Assembly: GCA_965195225.1 (NCBI GenBank)
Contig: CBDAFL010000060.1
Span: 1-64,000, forward strand
Direction of reading: 5' to 3'
Source: JAHIKV01 sp965195225
Lineage (GTDB): Bacteria; Planctomycetota; Planctomycetia; Pirellulales; Thermoguttaceae
Length of the DNA: 64,000 nucleotides
In this document: positions 16,698 through 24,334 of the stretch, piece by piece
Layout of the letters: every line of letters starts with the position of its first letter
Position numbering within the stretch: position 1 is the stretch's first letter
Notes under the pieces: generated by a model
What the model saw: the letters and a program-made list of their open reading frames with translations, nothing else
The model's database searches: none
What the model was told of the DNA's origin: nothing
Made by a program: the position numbers and the translations under genes

Positions 16698-16744
16698 GAC
16701 GGCCGGGGGATTAGTACTACTGCGCTAGGTACCGTGGGATAATC

Positions 16745-16825
16745 GTGTAGCGGGCGGGCTTGCCCGCCGTTGCCTCAGCGGTACTCTTGCGGGCAACCAA
16801 CGGCGGGCAAGCCCGCCCGCTACAC
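16745..16825. repeat. Inverted repeat with 28-bp arms
   Basis: The arms GTGTAGCGGGCGGGCTTGCC... (16745-16772) and its complement (16798-16825) match throughout and surround a 25-bp loop. Each arm holds its own palindrome (GGCGGGCTTGCCCGCC). It lies between two convergent genes and is a likely transcript end for both. Confidence 0.85.
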
Positions 16826-16852
16826 GGTGTTCGTCGAAACGCCATTCCCGAT

Positions 16853-17296
16853 CTACTTGCCGAGCGACTTCAGGCGTTTTTCCGCTTCCCTTTTGCCGAT
16901 GCCTCGAATCGCCACCACGACCGACAATTGAGCTTTTCGAGGGCGCGACTTACCCGACTCCCAATTGTATACGGTCAGCGCCGAAACGCCCACCAATTTC
17001 CCGTAGCTGGCAGCCGATAGTTTCAGACGGCGGCGTTGGGCTTTCACCGATCGGGCGGAGAAGCGGGCACCGGACGACGGTTCGTCCGCGAGCACTGCGC
17101 GTTCTCCGCCTTGCGCCAGAAATCGTTTTTTGAGTTTTTCAACATTTCTCCCTTGCTGGCTCAACTGTCGTTTCAACGCGGCGATGTCCCGACGATATTG
17201 AGCCACGGCCTTTTGGGTCGTACCGACCATGACCTTGATTTCTTTCCTTGCCAAGCGGCGGATTTCTTCCTTTAGGGTTGTCGCAAGGTTCGGCAT
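16853..17296 (-). CDS. Helix-turn-helix regulator with N-terminal coiled coil
   Basis: A 147-aa protein. Residues 1-75 form long basic helices likely to be a coiled coil (RRDIAALKRQLSQQGRNVEKL). Residues about 88-135 are an XRE-type helix-turn-helix (LSAASYGKLVGVSALTVYNW). The start follows AAGGAGGAGA, a very strong site. A 17-bp palindrome at 17357-17373 lies about 60 bp upstream, so the gene probably regulates itself. It resembles antitoxin-type regulators, but no toxin gene is adjacent. Confidence 0.8.
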   Translation of the reverse strand: MPNLATTLKEEIRRLARKEIKVMVGTTQKAVAQYRRDIAALKRQLSQQGRNVEKLKKRFLAQGGERAVLADEPSSGARFSARSVKAQRRRLKLSAASYGKLVGVSALTVYNWESGKSRPRKAQLSVVVAIRGIGKREAEKRLKSLGK

Positions 17297-17356
17297 GGGA
17301 ATCTCCTCCTTCAGGGACGATTGAATACCGCAAGATACGAAATTGCTGCACGCTCA

Positions 17357-17373
17357 ATGTATACAATATACAT
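17357..17373. promoter_or_regulatory. Palindromic operator ATGTATACAATATACAT
   Basis: A perfect 17-bp palindrome (ATGTATA-CAA-TATACAT) in an otherwise unstructured stretch upstream of the HTH gene. It could be the HTH protein's own binding site and overlaps AT-rich promoter-like sequence. Confidence 0.65.
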
Positions 17374-17443
17374 GCGTTGGCGCCGGCCCGCAATGACCGA
17401 AAAGTAAAACTTTTTCTATAGAATCGCCCGTGCCCGCGAAACG

Positions 17444-19003
17444 CTACGCGGCCCGTTTGAGCGGTTCGCTCCGCTCGATCCGCAACGTCACGATCCGCAT
17501 CCGACCGTCGCGTTCCACCAGCAATTGCAGCGGCGCGTCGAGGGATTTCGCCAGCCGGGCAAAACCGTCCTCGTCGGCGAAGTCTTGCCCGCCGACACGA
17601 TAAACGCGGTCGCCAACGGCAAGACCGACGTGTGCGGCTGGCGAGCCGGGGACCACGTGCGCGAGAATGACCATGCCCGGCTCGGCGTCGTCAACCCTCC
17701 ACGTAATGCCCCATCGCAGCGGGACGCCGGTCAATTGCAACGTCAGTTCCAACGGCTTCTCCTCGTCGGGTCGTTTGACGGTCATCGTGGCCGGATTGGC
17801 AGCGCTGCTGACGGCGGCGAAGAAATCGTCGTCGGCGCGGATTTCCCGGCCGGCGAACCGCACGATCAGATCGCCCGCGTGCAGGCCGGCCTTCCGCGCC
17901 GGAGAGCCGGCAATGATGGTCGACACCCGCACTCCGCCGGTCGTGGCCGCGTCCTCGATCCAGCCGACGCCCAAGCGGTCGGCCGGTTTAGTGATTTGAG
18001 CGAGGATGGCCCGTTCGCTTACCGGCGTTTCATAACGGGCGGCGGCTCGAAAATCGGGGACGGCCGAGGGATTGTTGGCCAACTCGCAGACCACGCCGAA
18101 CAACAGCCGGGTCACTTGCGTCATACCCGATCCGTTGACCAGCTCGGCCACGTCGCCCGGCCGGTGATAATCGTCGTGCAGGCCGGTGTGGAACATCAGG
18201 GTGGGAATACCCCGAGAAAAAAACGGATAGTGGTCCGCACGAGGCTTTATCCCCCAGGGAAAAGCGAGCCGCAGGCCGGCGTTGTTGTGGAGACATACCA
18301 GGCGTCGCCAGCCCCGGCCGCTACGGGCACCGAACAAAGTCAACCGCTCGTCGCGGAGCCGTCCGATCATGTCCAAGTTCAACACCGCCGCCACGCGATC
18401 GAGCGGGATCGTCGGATGGGCGACCCAGTGCTTCGATCCCAGCAGGCCCTTTTCCTCCGCGTCCCAATTGGCGAAGAGAATCGACCGCTTGGGCGGGCTG
18501 GAAAAGAACGTCATCGCCTCGGCCAATTCCAGGACGGCGGCGGTCCCGCTGGCGTTGTCGTCCGCCCCGGGATGGACGTGTCCGTAGGGTCCAAGGCTGG
18601 CCATGCCGCCGTAGCCGAGGTGGTCGTAGTGTGCGCAGACGACGATCACCTGATCTCGCAGCTCGGGATCGCTCCCCTCGATGATCGCCAACACGTTGCG
18701 GTAGTAATGCGGAAAGGGCTGGAAAAATCCGCCGTTCGTGCCGGCGCCGCGAATTTTGAGCCGGGCGTATTGCTCGGCGAGGTATTTTGCGGCGGCCCGG
18801 CCACCTTGTCTGCCGGCCTCGCGGCCTTCCAGCGCCTCATCGGCAAGGTGTCCCACGTGCCGCTCCAGATCGTCCGTCTTGATCGACTCCAGGGCGGTCA
18901 GATACGCGGAGCTTTTCTCCGCCGCACCGATCGAGACGGTCCACGCACAGCAGAGCAGCGCGACCGTGGATGCCGTCAGGAGAGAACGCGGGAAGGATCG
19001 CAT
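17444..19003 (-). CDS. Secreted M28-family zinc aminopeptidase with two PDZ domains
   Basis: Start 19003 (AGAGG upstream) gives 519 aa with a signal peptide (LLTASTVALLCCAWTVSIG). The peptidase domain shows the M28 zinc ligands in order: CAHYDHLG (His), HPGADDNASGTAA (Asp), NWDAEEKGLLGS (Glu pair), NLDMIGRL (Asp) and MFHTGLHDDYH (His). Two PDZ domains follow, about residues 330-430 (GVRVSTIIAGSPARKAGLHA) and 430-510 (VVPGSPAAHVGLAVGDRVY). It probably removes amino acids from exported peptides in the periplasm, with the PDZ domains binding substrate or partners. Confidence 0.92.
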   Translation of the reverse strand: MRSFPRSLLTASTVALLCCAWTVSIGAAEKSSAYLTALESIKTDDLERHVGHLADEALEGREAGRQGGRAAAKYLAEQYARLKIRGAGTNGGFFQPFPHYYRNVLAIIEGSDPELRDQVIVVCAHYDHLGYGGMASLGPYGHVHPGADDNASGTAAVLELAEAMTFFSSPPKRSILFANWDAEEKGLLGSKHWVAHPTIPLDRVAAVLNLDMIGRLRDERLTLFGARSGRGWRRLVCLHNNAGLRLAFPWGIKPRADHYPFFSRGIPTLMFHTGLHDDYHRPGDVAELVNGSGMTQVTRLLFGVVCELANNPSAVPDFRAAARYETPVSERAILAQITKPADRLGVGWIEDAATTGGVRVSTIIAGSPARKAGLHAGDLIVRFAGREIRADDDFFAAVSSAANPATMTVKRPDEEKPLELTLQLTGVPLRWGITWRVDDAEPGMVILAHVVPGSPAAHVGLAVGDRVYRVGGQDFADEDGFARLAKSLDAPLQLLVERDGRMRIVTLRIERSEPLKRAA

Positions 19004-19125
19004 GGGGAAACCTCTGCCGTAGTATACCACCCGCCAACTTTGGGGGCGTTTATCAGATCGTTTCATTGTGCGGGAACGGAATGCCGCCGCGCCACCGTCA
19101 CAATCGTTACACCCCGTCCCGCGGT

Positions 19126-19153
19126 TTGACTTGCCGCAAGATTGCCTTAGAGT
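19126..19153 (+). promoter_or_regulatory. Candidate promoter for the response regulator gene
   Basis: TTGACT at 19126-19131 and TAGAGT at 19148-19153 have a 16-bp spacer. Transcription would begin about 30 nt before ATG 19192. Confidence 0.4.
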
Positions 19154-19191
19154 TTACTGTCCCGCCTTAAACTCGCACCCGTTCCCCGCCC

Positions 19192-19656
19192 ATGCCATCC
19201 GATCTCGCAACGCTTCCGCAAACCCACCCGGCCCCGGTCGATGTTCGCAAGAAGCACACCGTGTTGATTATCGACGACGACGACACCCTTTCGGACGTCC
19301 TCTCTCATCGTCTGAAGCAGCAGGGGTTCCAGACGGTGGCGGCCTACTCGGGCAATGCCGGTCTGGAGCAGGCCAAGGCCCAGCCCCCGTCGGCGATCAT
19401 CCTGGACCTCGCGCTTCCCGACACCGACGGCCTGACGATCTGCGCGCAATTGGCCGACTCGCCCGAGACCTGCGCCACGCCGATCATCATTCTCAGCGGC
19501 AAAGAGCAGCCGGGCCTGGTGCGAAGCTGTCGAGCGGCCGGCTGCCACTACTTCCTCCGCAAGCCTTACGACCCCAGTGCCCTGTTGGTTCTCATCCGCC
19601 AATCGATCAGCGACGCCAACGGTTGGGACGGCGATTCAGACGAGTGCGAGGGGTAA
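19192..19656 (+). CDS. Single-domain response regulator
   Basis: A 154-aa protein with one receiver domain (about residues 23-140). It shows the acidic patch VLIIDDDDT, the phosphoacceptor Asp in IILDLALPD, the Ser/Thr switch in IIILSGK and the conserved Lys in FLRKPYD. There is no output domain, so it would act by protein contact, as CheY does. No histidine kinase is nearby. The last 15 residues are acidic (DGDSDECEG). Which start is used is uncertain, since the first 20 residues are low-complexity. Confidence 0.93.
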   Translation: MPSDLATLPQTHPAPVDVRKKHTVLIIDDDDTLSDVLSHRLKQQGFQTVAAYSGNAGLEQAKAQPPSAIILDLALPDTDGLTICAQLADSPETCATPIIILSGKEQPGLVRSCRAAGCHYFLRKPYDPSALLVLIRQSISDANGWDGDSDECEG

Positions 19657-19781
19657 GGCCGACCTCCCACGGTACCCCCCGCCAATCCTTGCCCCCCACT
19701 TGCCCCTTTTGGCTTGGTCTGCTATTGTGAGTTGTTCTGTTGGTATGTCAGTATAGTTGCATTGTACTTTCGGAGGCGCTT

Positions 19782-19868
19782 GTGGGTACGAAGAAGAGTG
19801 GGAAGGGCCGGCGCAAGATCGGTCGCAAAAAACGCCGCAACCGGGCCAAAATCCGGCACCGGAAATAG
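19782..19868 (+). CDS. Very small Lys/Arg-rich protein (28 aa)
   Basis: GTG 19782 has GGAGG at 19772-19776, an excellent ribosome site, and opens a 28-residue frame that is over half Lys or Arg (GRRKIGRKKRRNRAKIRHRK). Its size and composition resemble the AURKAIP1/COX24-type and THX small ribosomal proteins of bacteria, so binding rRNA is a reasonable guess. It is too short to be found by usual gene calling. The pI and the ribosome site argue for a real gene; the family assignment is tentative. Confidence 0.6.
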   Translation: MGTKKSGKGRRKIGRKKRRNRAKIRHRK

Positions 19869-19882
19869 TGGTAAGTGGCTTG

Positions 19883-19988
19883 TAATCCGTCACAGTTTAA
19901 GTGTCGAGTGTAGCGGGGCGGCTTGCCGCCCCGTGTCTCTTTGTATCGTGATATCCGCAGCAACGGGCTGCAAGCGGCCCCGCTAAAC
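19883..19988. repeat. Dispersed ~105-bp repeat, copy 2
   Basis: It matches 10295-10399 at both ends (TCCGTCACRGTT and GCAAGCGGCCCCGCTAAAC) and in the GGGGCGGCTTGCC block, while the middle is diverged. Confidence 0.75.
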
Positions 19989-20041
19989 GGTCCACTTGAC
20001 ATTTTTCGCGTGACATACCACTAGCGTCGCAGAGGAGACCC

Positions 20042-21244
20042 ATGGGGACGTTCGATCCATCTGCTCCGATGCCGGCGCAACCGCCTCGCAAGACCGGAAC
20101 ACTGGCCAAACTCGAGCGGATGCGCAAGACGCTCAGGCACGAGGAGCCGGACCGCGTGCCGATTAGCGACTTTTTCTGGGGCGGATTCACTGCAAGGTGG
20201 CGGGCGGAACTGGGGCTGCCAGACGACGCCGACCCGTATCGCCACTACGACCTCGATTGGATCGTCACCACACCGAACATGGACCCCTGGGTTCGCCCCT
20301 TCGAGGTCGTCCGCGAGACGCCCGAGGAGGTGACGGTCAAGACCGGCTTCGGGGCCGTGATGCGAAAGAAGTTCGATTACCCCATGCCGGAGTCGGTCGG
20401 CTGGGAGATCGACACCTTTGAGAAGCTCGAGGCGGCCGAGTTCGACGATCCCGGCGACCGCCGCCGGTTTTTCTCGGCCGGCGACAACCAGATCGCCGGA
20501 GTGGGCGACGGCTTTCAGCGGAACTCGCCACCGTGGATCGACACGGTCAAATCGCTGTGGCCCGATTTCCCCGTCTACGGCAGCATGATCGAATGTTCCG
20601 AGTGCTTGACGCGGCTGATCGGCCCAGAGAACCACTTGCTGTGGATCGCCCTGGAACCGGATCGGCTCGGTACGGTGATCAATCGCATCGGCCGGTTCTA
20701 TCTGGAGTGCTGCAAAGCGGCCATCGCGGCCGCCGGGCCGTGGCTCGACGGCTGGGTCATCTGGGGCGACGTGGCCTACAAACGCGGCACCTTCATGCGG
20801 CCGGACTACTGGCGGACCTATTACAAGCCCTGGGTCAAGGCGATGGTCGAGTACGTGCACTCACGGGGCCTCCCGGTTATCTATCACGGTTGCGGAAACG
20901 TTAATGCGATCATGGCCGATTTCATCGAGATCGGCCTGGACGCCTACAATCCGCTGGAAGTCAAAGCGGACATGGACGCGCTCGAGTTGCGGCGCCGCTT
21001 CGACCACCGCATCGCCTTCTGCGGCAACAGCGACATGCAGGTCTGGGAAAAGGGCGACCGCCAGGCCATCCGCCGCGAGGTGCTCCGCAAGCTCAACGCC
21101 GCCAAGGGCGGCGGAATGATCTTCCAGTCGGACCATTCCGTCTCCAGCGCCGTGGCCGGCCAGACCTACGATTACATCGTCGGCCTGGTCCGCCAGTTCG
21201 GTCGCTATCCCCTGCAACTCGGTGAATTCGACGAACCACTGTGA
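20042..21244 (+). CDS. Uroporphyrinogen decarboxylase (URO-D) family protein
   Basis: A 400-aa TIM-barrel protein; ATG 20042 follows GAGGAG. It has KTLRHEEPDRVPISD near the N-terminus, YGSMIECSECLTRLIG, WVIWGDVAYKRGTFMRPDYW in the middle, and IYHGCGNVNAIMADFIEIG and CGNSDMQVWEKG near the end. These match the URO-D superfamily but not true HemE. In planctomycetes such proteins often sit in sugar-degradation or methyltransferase contexts and their reaction is unknown. The next gene, an L-rhamnose mutarotase 126 bp away, suggests deoxysugar metabolism. Confidence 0.82.
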   Translation: MGTFDPSAPMPAQPPRKTGTLAKLERMRKTLRHEEPDRVPISDFFWGGFTARWRAELGLPDDADPYRHYDLDWIVTTPNMDPWVRPFEVVRETPEEVTVKTGFGAVMRKKFDYPMPESVGWEIDTFEKLEAAEFDDPGDRRRFFSAGDNQIAGVGDGFQRNSPPWIDTVKSLWPDFPVYGSMIECSECLTRLIGPENHLLWIALEPDRLGTVINRIGRFYLECCKAAIAAAGPWLDGWVIWGDVAYKRGTFMRPDYWRTYYKPWVKAMVEYVHSRGLPVIYHGCGNVNAIMADFIEIGLDAYNPLEVKADMDALELRRRFDHRIAFCGNSDMQVWEKGDRQAIRREVLRKLNAAKGGGMIFQSDHSVSSAVAGQTYDYIVGLVRQFGRYPLQLGEFDEPL

Positions 21245-21370
21245 ATCCGGCTGGCAAAAGATGACGCCAATTCCTCCGAATCCGCTGCTGGGCGTGTCGT
21301 ATCACGCAGTCGGGGACGCTCGCCGACACGACATTGGGTTCCTGGGAATCATTATTGGGAGGAAACAACC

Positions 21371-21709
21371 GTGAAACGCTATGGAATGGTTATCGGACTA
21401 CGGCCGGAGAAGCTCGATGAGTACAAGCGGCTGCACGCGGCCGTCTGGCCCGACGTGCTCCGCACGATCCGCCAGTGCAACATCCGCAATTACTCGATCT
21501 ACCTGCGGACACTTGACGACCGGCGGCCGTACCTGTTCAGCTACTTCGAGTACGTCGGCGACAACTTCGACGCCGACATGGCGCGGATGGCCGCCGATCC
21601 GACCACGCAGCGCTGGTGGGCGCTGTGCAAGCCGTGTCAGCAGCCGCTGGCCGACTGCCCAACCGACCAATGGTGGACCGCCATGGAAGAGGTATTTCAC
21701 GCGGATTGA
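21371..21709 (+). CDS. rhaM: L-rhamnose mutarotase
   Basis: A 112-aa protein of exact family length. It has RLHAAVWPDVL with the catalytic His, IRNYSIYLRTL, LFSYFEYVGDNFDADMARMA, and WWALCKPCQQPL near the C-terminus. It interconverts the anomers of L-rhamnose to feed rhamnose isomerase. GGGAGGAAA precedes ATG 21371. The rest of a rhamnose pathway is not in this window. Read together with the URO-D gene it suggests a small deoxysugar unit. Confidence 0.93.
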   Translation: MKRYGMVIGLRPEKLDEYKRLHAAVWPDVLRTIRQCNIRNYSIYLRTLDDRRPYLFSYFEYVGDNFDADMARMAADPTTQRWWALCKPCQQPLADCPTDQWWTAMEEVFHAD

Positions 21710-21806
21710 GTTTTGGGGAAGGGAAGCCGACGGCACGCTGGCCCCGGCATTAACGCACGCCGCCGTGCCCTCGACGGCAAAACGGGTGGCATTTATTCCC
21801 TGACAC

Positions 21807-22697
21807 TCAATAGCGACTAGCCACTCCTCCATAGAACGTCGCCGTGCATAAGCCCGTGCGGCGGCGCACCAGCTCGGCGACGGCGTCCAACTCGGCGTCC
21901 GAAATCGCGGTAGCCCAGGTCTCGGCCGGCCGGCGGGCAATCGTATGCACCTGCACCAGCTTGATCCGCCCCTCCCCGGAGACAATCTCCCGGAGCCGGT
22001 CGCAGAACGCCTCTAGCTCGGCCGTCGGTGGCGATTCGCCACGAATCCGCGTCCACAGAGATTGGACGACGATCGGCCGCGTTCTGGCCGCGTCGAGCAG
22101 ATTGTCAAGAATTCGCCGCCAGGGGACGGCCGAACGGTTTACCGCCCGGTAAAACGCTTCCGTGCCGGCGTCGAGTTTTGCCCAGATTTCGCCGCCGTTG
22201 GCGTCCAACACCTCCAATGCCCGGCGCACCGGCGGCCGGTGCAACAGACCGGCGTTGGTGATCAGCACCAACTTCATGCCGTCCAGACCGTGCCGGCGAC
22301 GCGCCTCGGCGCAAATCTCCACGACCCGCTCGAACTCCGACGATGCGGTCGGCTCGCCGTCGCCGCTCAGGGCTATATCGTTCAGCCGGCGGAGCGGGGG
22401 GGGAACGTCGCGGAACCGTGGATGTTCATAGAGACGGCCCGAGACTGCCAGTTCGACCATCCACTCCAGCTCCTCCGCCAGCCGATTCAGGTCCACCCGT
22501 TCAGTCTCGGCCGGTCCGCCGCGATCGACCTGGCAATAGATGCAATTGAAGTTGCAGACCTTATCGACGTTGAGATTGACCCCGATCGAGATTCCCTCCG
22601 CGCGGCGGCTCAGAACGGGGTAGACGTAGCGATTGGCCTCGAAACTCCGCGGATGGGACTCGTGCAGCGGATGGTCTGGGCGGGAGGAATGCGACAT
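21807..22697 (-). CDS. Radical SAM protein
   Basis: Start 22697 is preferred over GTG 22736, which lies inside an inverted repeat. The 296-aa protein binds a [4Fe-4S] cluster through CNFNCIYCQ (CxxxCxxC, about residues 60-67), followed by SGDGEPTASSEFERVVE, a motif typical of radical SAM proteins annotated as wybutosine-like or of unknown role. The end lacks an extra cysteine-rich SPASM domain. Its substrate cannot be told from sequence. Confidence 0.9.
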   Translation of the reverse strand: MSHSSRPDHPLHESHPRSFEANRYVYPVLSRRAEGISIGVNLNVDKVCNFNCIYCQVDRGGPAETERVDLNRLAEELEWMVELAVSGRLYEHPRFRDVPPPLRRLNDIALSGDGEPTASSEFERVVEICAEARRRHGLDGMKLVLITNAGLLHRPPVRRALEVLDANGGEIWAKLDAGTEAFYRAVNRSAVPWRRILDNLLDAARTRPIVVQSLWTRIRGESPPTAELEAFCDRLREIVSGEGRIKLVQVHTIARRPAETWATAISDAELDAVAELVRRRTGLCTATFYGGVASRY

Positions 22698-22728
22698 TCG
22701 GATAATAGCCGGCGGGAAGAAATATGAG

Positions 22729-22808
22729 GGTGGCACGTCCCTGAGCGCAGCGAAGGGCGTGGTTTAGTCGTGTACCACGCCCTTCGCTGCGCTCAGGGAC
22801 GTGCCACC
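22729..22808. repeat. Perfect inverted repeat with 35-bp arms
   Basis: The arms 22729-22763 (starting GGTGGCACGTCCCTGAG) and 22774-22808 are exact complements with a 10-bp loop. They lie just upstream of the radical SAM gene. It is one of several repeats with GGTGGCA/TGCCACC ends. Confidence 0.92.
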
Positions 22809-22865
22809 CAAGTTCGACAATTATTTTCCCCCAGGCCCTAACAGCCGGCGGAATGTTGAAGCCAC

Positions 22866-22896
22866 GCTCGTTCCCACGGAGGACCATGGGAACAAG
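22866..22896. repeat. Degenerate GTTCCCA..TGGGAAC palindrome
   Basis: GTTCCCACGG... ...CCATGGGAAC forms an imperfect palindrome of the family seen at 44653, 46606, 50561 and 58051. Confidence 0.55.
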
Positions 22897-22930
22897 CAAA
22901 CATTAGTTAATCGACACTCAGTACGCAATT

Positions 22931-23203
22931 CTACGCGCGGCAAATCGTTGTGAACTCGTCGAGTGTGATCGACGTCAGCTCGCCGTCGGGCAGTTCGAGC
23001 AGTACCACGTCGCTGAAGACCTGATCGTCCGAATTGCGTTGAGCGTGCAGCCCGTGGCGGCGACGCTCGACGCGGACGACGGTTCCGCACGTCTTCGTGG
23101 TCCAACTCTTTTGCCCCACGGTGACCAGATGCTCCACTTCCACTCGATCGCCGATCGTCAGCTCGTCGAATTGCGCCAATACCTGACTATATTTGGAAGT
23201 CAT
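22931..23203 (-). CDS. Hypothetical 90-aa protein
   Basis: ATG 23203 with AAAGGGG upstream fits better than 23278. The protein (TSKYSQVLAQFDELTIGDRV, then VLLELPDGELTSITLDEFT) looks like a small mixed alpha/beta fold with a basic middle (VRVERRRHGLHAQRN). No family was recognised. It is the last of the minus-strand genes that follow the IlvC homologue, 137 bp away. Confidence 0.6.
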   Translation of the reverse strand: MTSKYSQVLAQFDELTIGDRVEVEHLVTVGQKSWTTKTCGTVVRVERRRHGLHAQRNSDDQVFSDVVLLELPDGELTSITLDEFTTICRA

Positions 23204-23340
23204 GGCACAACCCCTTTGTTTGGGCGACGGTTCAACCGCCGCCTTAGCCATGTTTTGGCCGGGCACCCACCCCACCAATGCCTATTGTGCCAAACTTTTT
23301 GATTATCGCAATACCACCCGGTTGGTGTGTTGCGACAAGT

Positions 23341-24324
23341 TCAGGAGATCAGCTTCCGCAGCCGGCGGCCGATCTCTTCCATCTGGTGCGTCTGTTGCCG
23401 GCGCCGCATTTCCTTGAAATCGGCGGCCCCGGCCCGATTCTCGTCGGCCCACTCGCGGGCGAACCGGCCATCGCGGATTTCATCGAGTATCCGCCGCATT
23501 TCGGCCTTGGTCTGCCCGGTAACGATCCGTGGTCCGCGGGTGTAGTCGCCGTATTCGGCGGTGTTCGATATCGAGCGGCGCATGTGGTCCAACCCGCCCT
23601 GATAGATCAGATCGACGATTTGCTTCACCTCGTGGACGGAGACAATGTAAGCGATTTCCTCTTGGTAGCCCGCCTCGGCGAGCGTCTCGAATCCCGCTTG
23701 GATCAAGGCGCTCAGCCCGCCGCAGAGAACCACCTGCTCGCCGAACAGGTCGGTTTCGGTCTCCTCGGCAAAGGTGGTTTCGATCGCTCCGGCGCGGGTG
23801 CAGCCGATACCCTTGGCGTATGCCAGACTGATTCCCATCGCCTCGGCGCCGGCGCCTTCGGCCGTTGCAATCAGGCATGGCACCCCCTCGCCGCGGACAT
23901 ATTTCTCCCGCACCAAACGCCCCGGCCCCAAAGGCGCGACCAACACGGTCGATACGCCCTCGGGCACGTCGATCAGGCCGTAACGAACATTGAAGCCGTG
24001 TGCAAAAACCAGCACGTCGCCTGGCGTTAGATGGTTGCGTATCTCCGCGCGAAACACCTCGGGCACAGCCTCGTCGGGCAACAAGACGGCGGCGACGTCG
24101 CTCTGCTCGACGGCCTCGGCCACCGAGACCGGCTGGAAGCCGTCGGCCACGGCCTGCCGGTGATTGTCCGTTTCCGGCAGTTCGGCCACGATTACGCGAA
24201 GACCGCTCTCGCGCAGATTTTGTGCGTGGGCGTGGCCCTGCGAACCGTAGCCCAACACGGCTATCGTTTTGTTCTCCAGCAGCGAGAGGTCGGCGTCATT
24301 GTCTTGGTGGATTATGGCGGGCAT
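23341..24324 (-). CDS. ilvC: Ketol-acid reductoisomerase homologue with altered catalytic residues
   Basis: A 327-aa protein with the class I KARI layout: Rossmann domain (LGYGSQGHAHAQNL, residues 24-37) and knotted domain (TDLFGEQVVLCGG, SISNTAEYGDYTRGP). Asp192, Glu196, Glu232 and Ser251 match the metal and substrate ligands. Two key residues do not. The catalytic Lys of the APKxPG motif is Leu132 (APLGPGRLVR), and the first Glu of FExxHE is Val228 (YIVSVHE). The nucleotide loop (residues about 46-57, VAELPETDNHRQ) is acidic where NADPH enzymes have Arg/Ser. It may not make branched-chain precursors. It lies 10 bp after the FtsQ-like gene. Confidence 0.9.
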   Translation of the reverse strand: MPAIIHQDNDADLSLLENKTIAVLGYGSQGHAHAQNLRESGLRVIVAELPETDNHRQAVADGFQPVSVAEAVEQSDVAAVLLPDEAVPEVFRAEIRNHLTPGDVLVFAHGFNVRYGLIDVPEGVSTVLVAPLGPGRLVREKYVRGEGVPCLIATAEGAGAEAMGISLAYAKGIGCTRAGAIETTFAEETETDLFGEQVVLCGGLSALIQAGFETLAEAGYQEEIAYIVSVHEVKQIVDLIYQGGLDHMRRSISNTAEYGDYTRGPRIVTGQTKAEMRRILDEIRDGRFAREWADENRAGAADFKEMRRRQQTHQMEEIGRRLRKLIS

Positions 24325-24334
24325 TGACGGTTCT

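Noticed and set aside
17525..19129. A 534-aa open frame on the plus strand
   Set aside because: It is antisense to the M28 peptidase gene, whose zinc ligands are in place; the frame has low-complexity composition.
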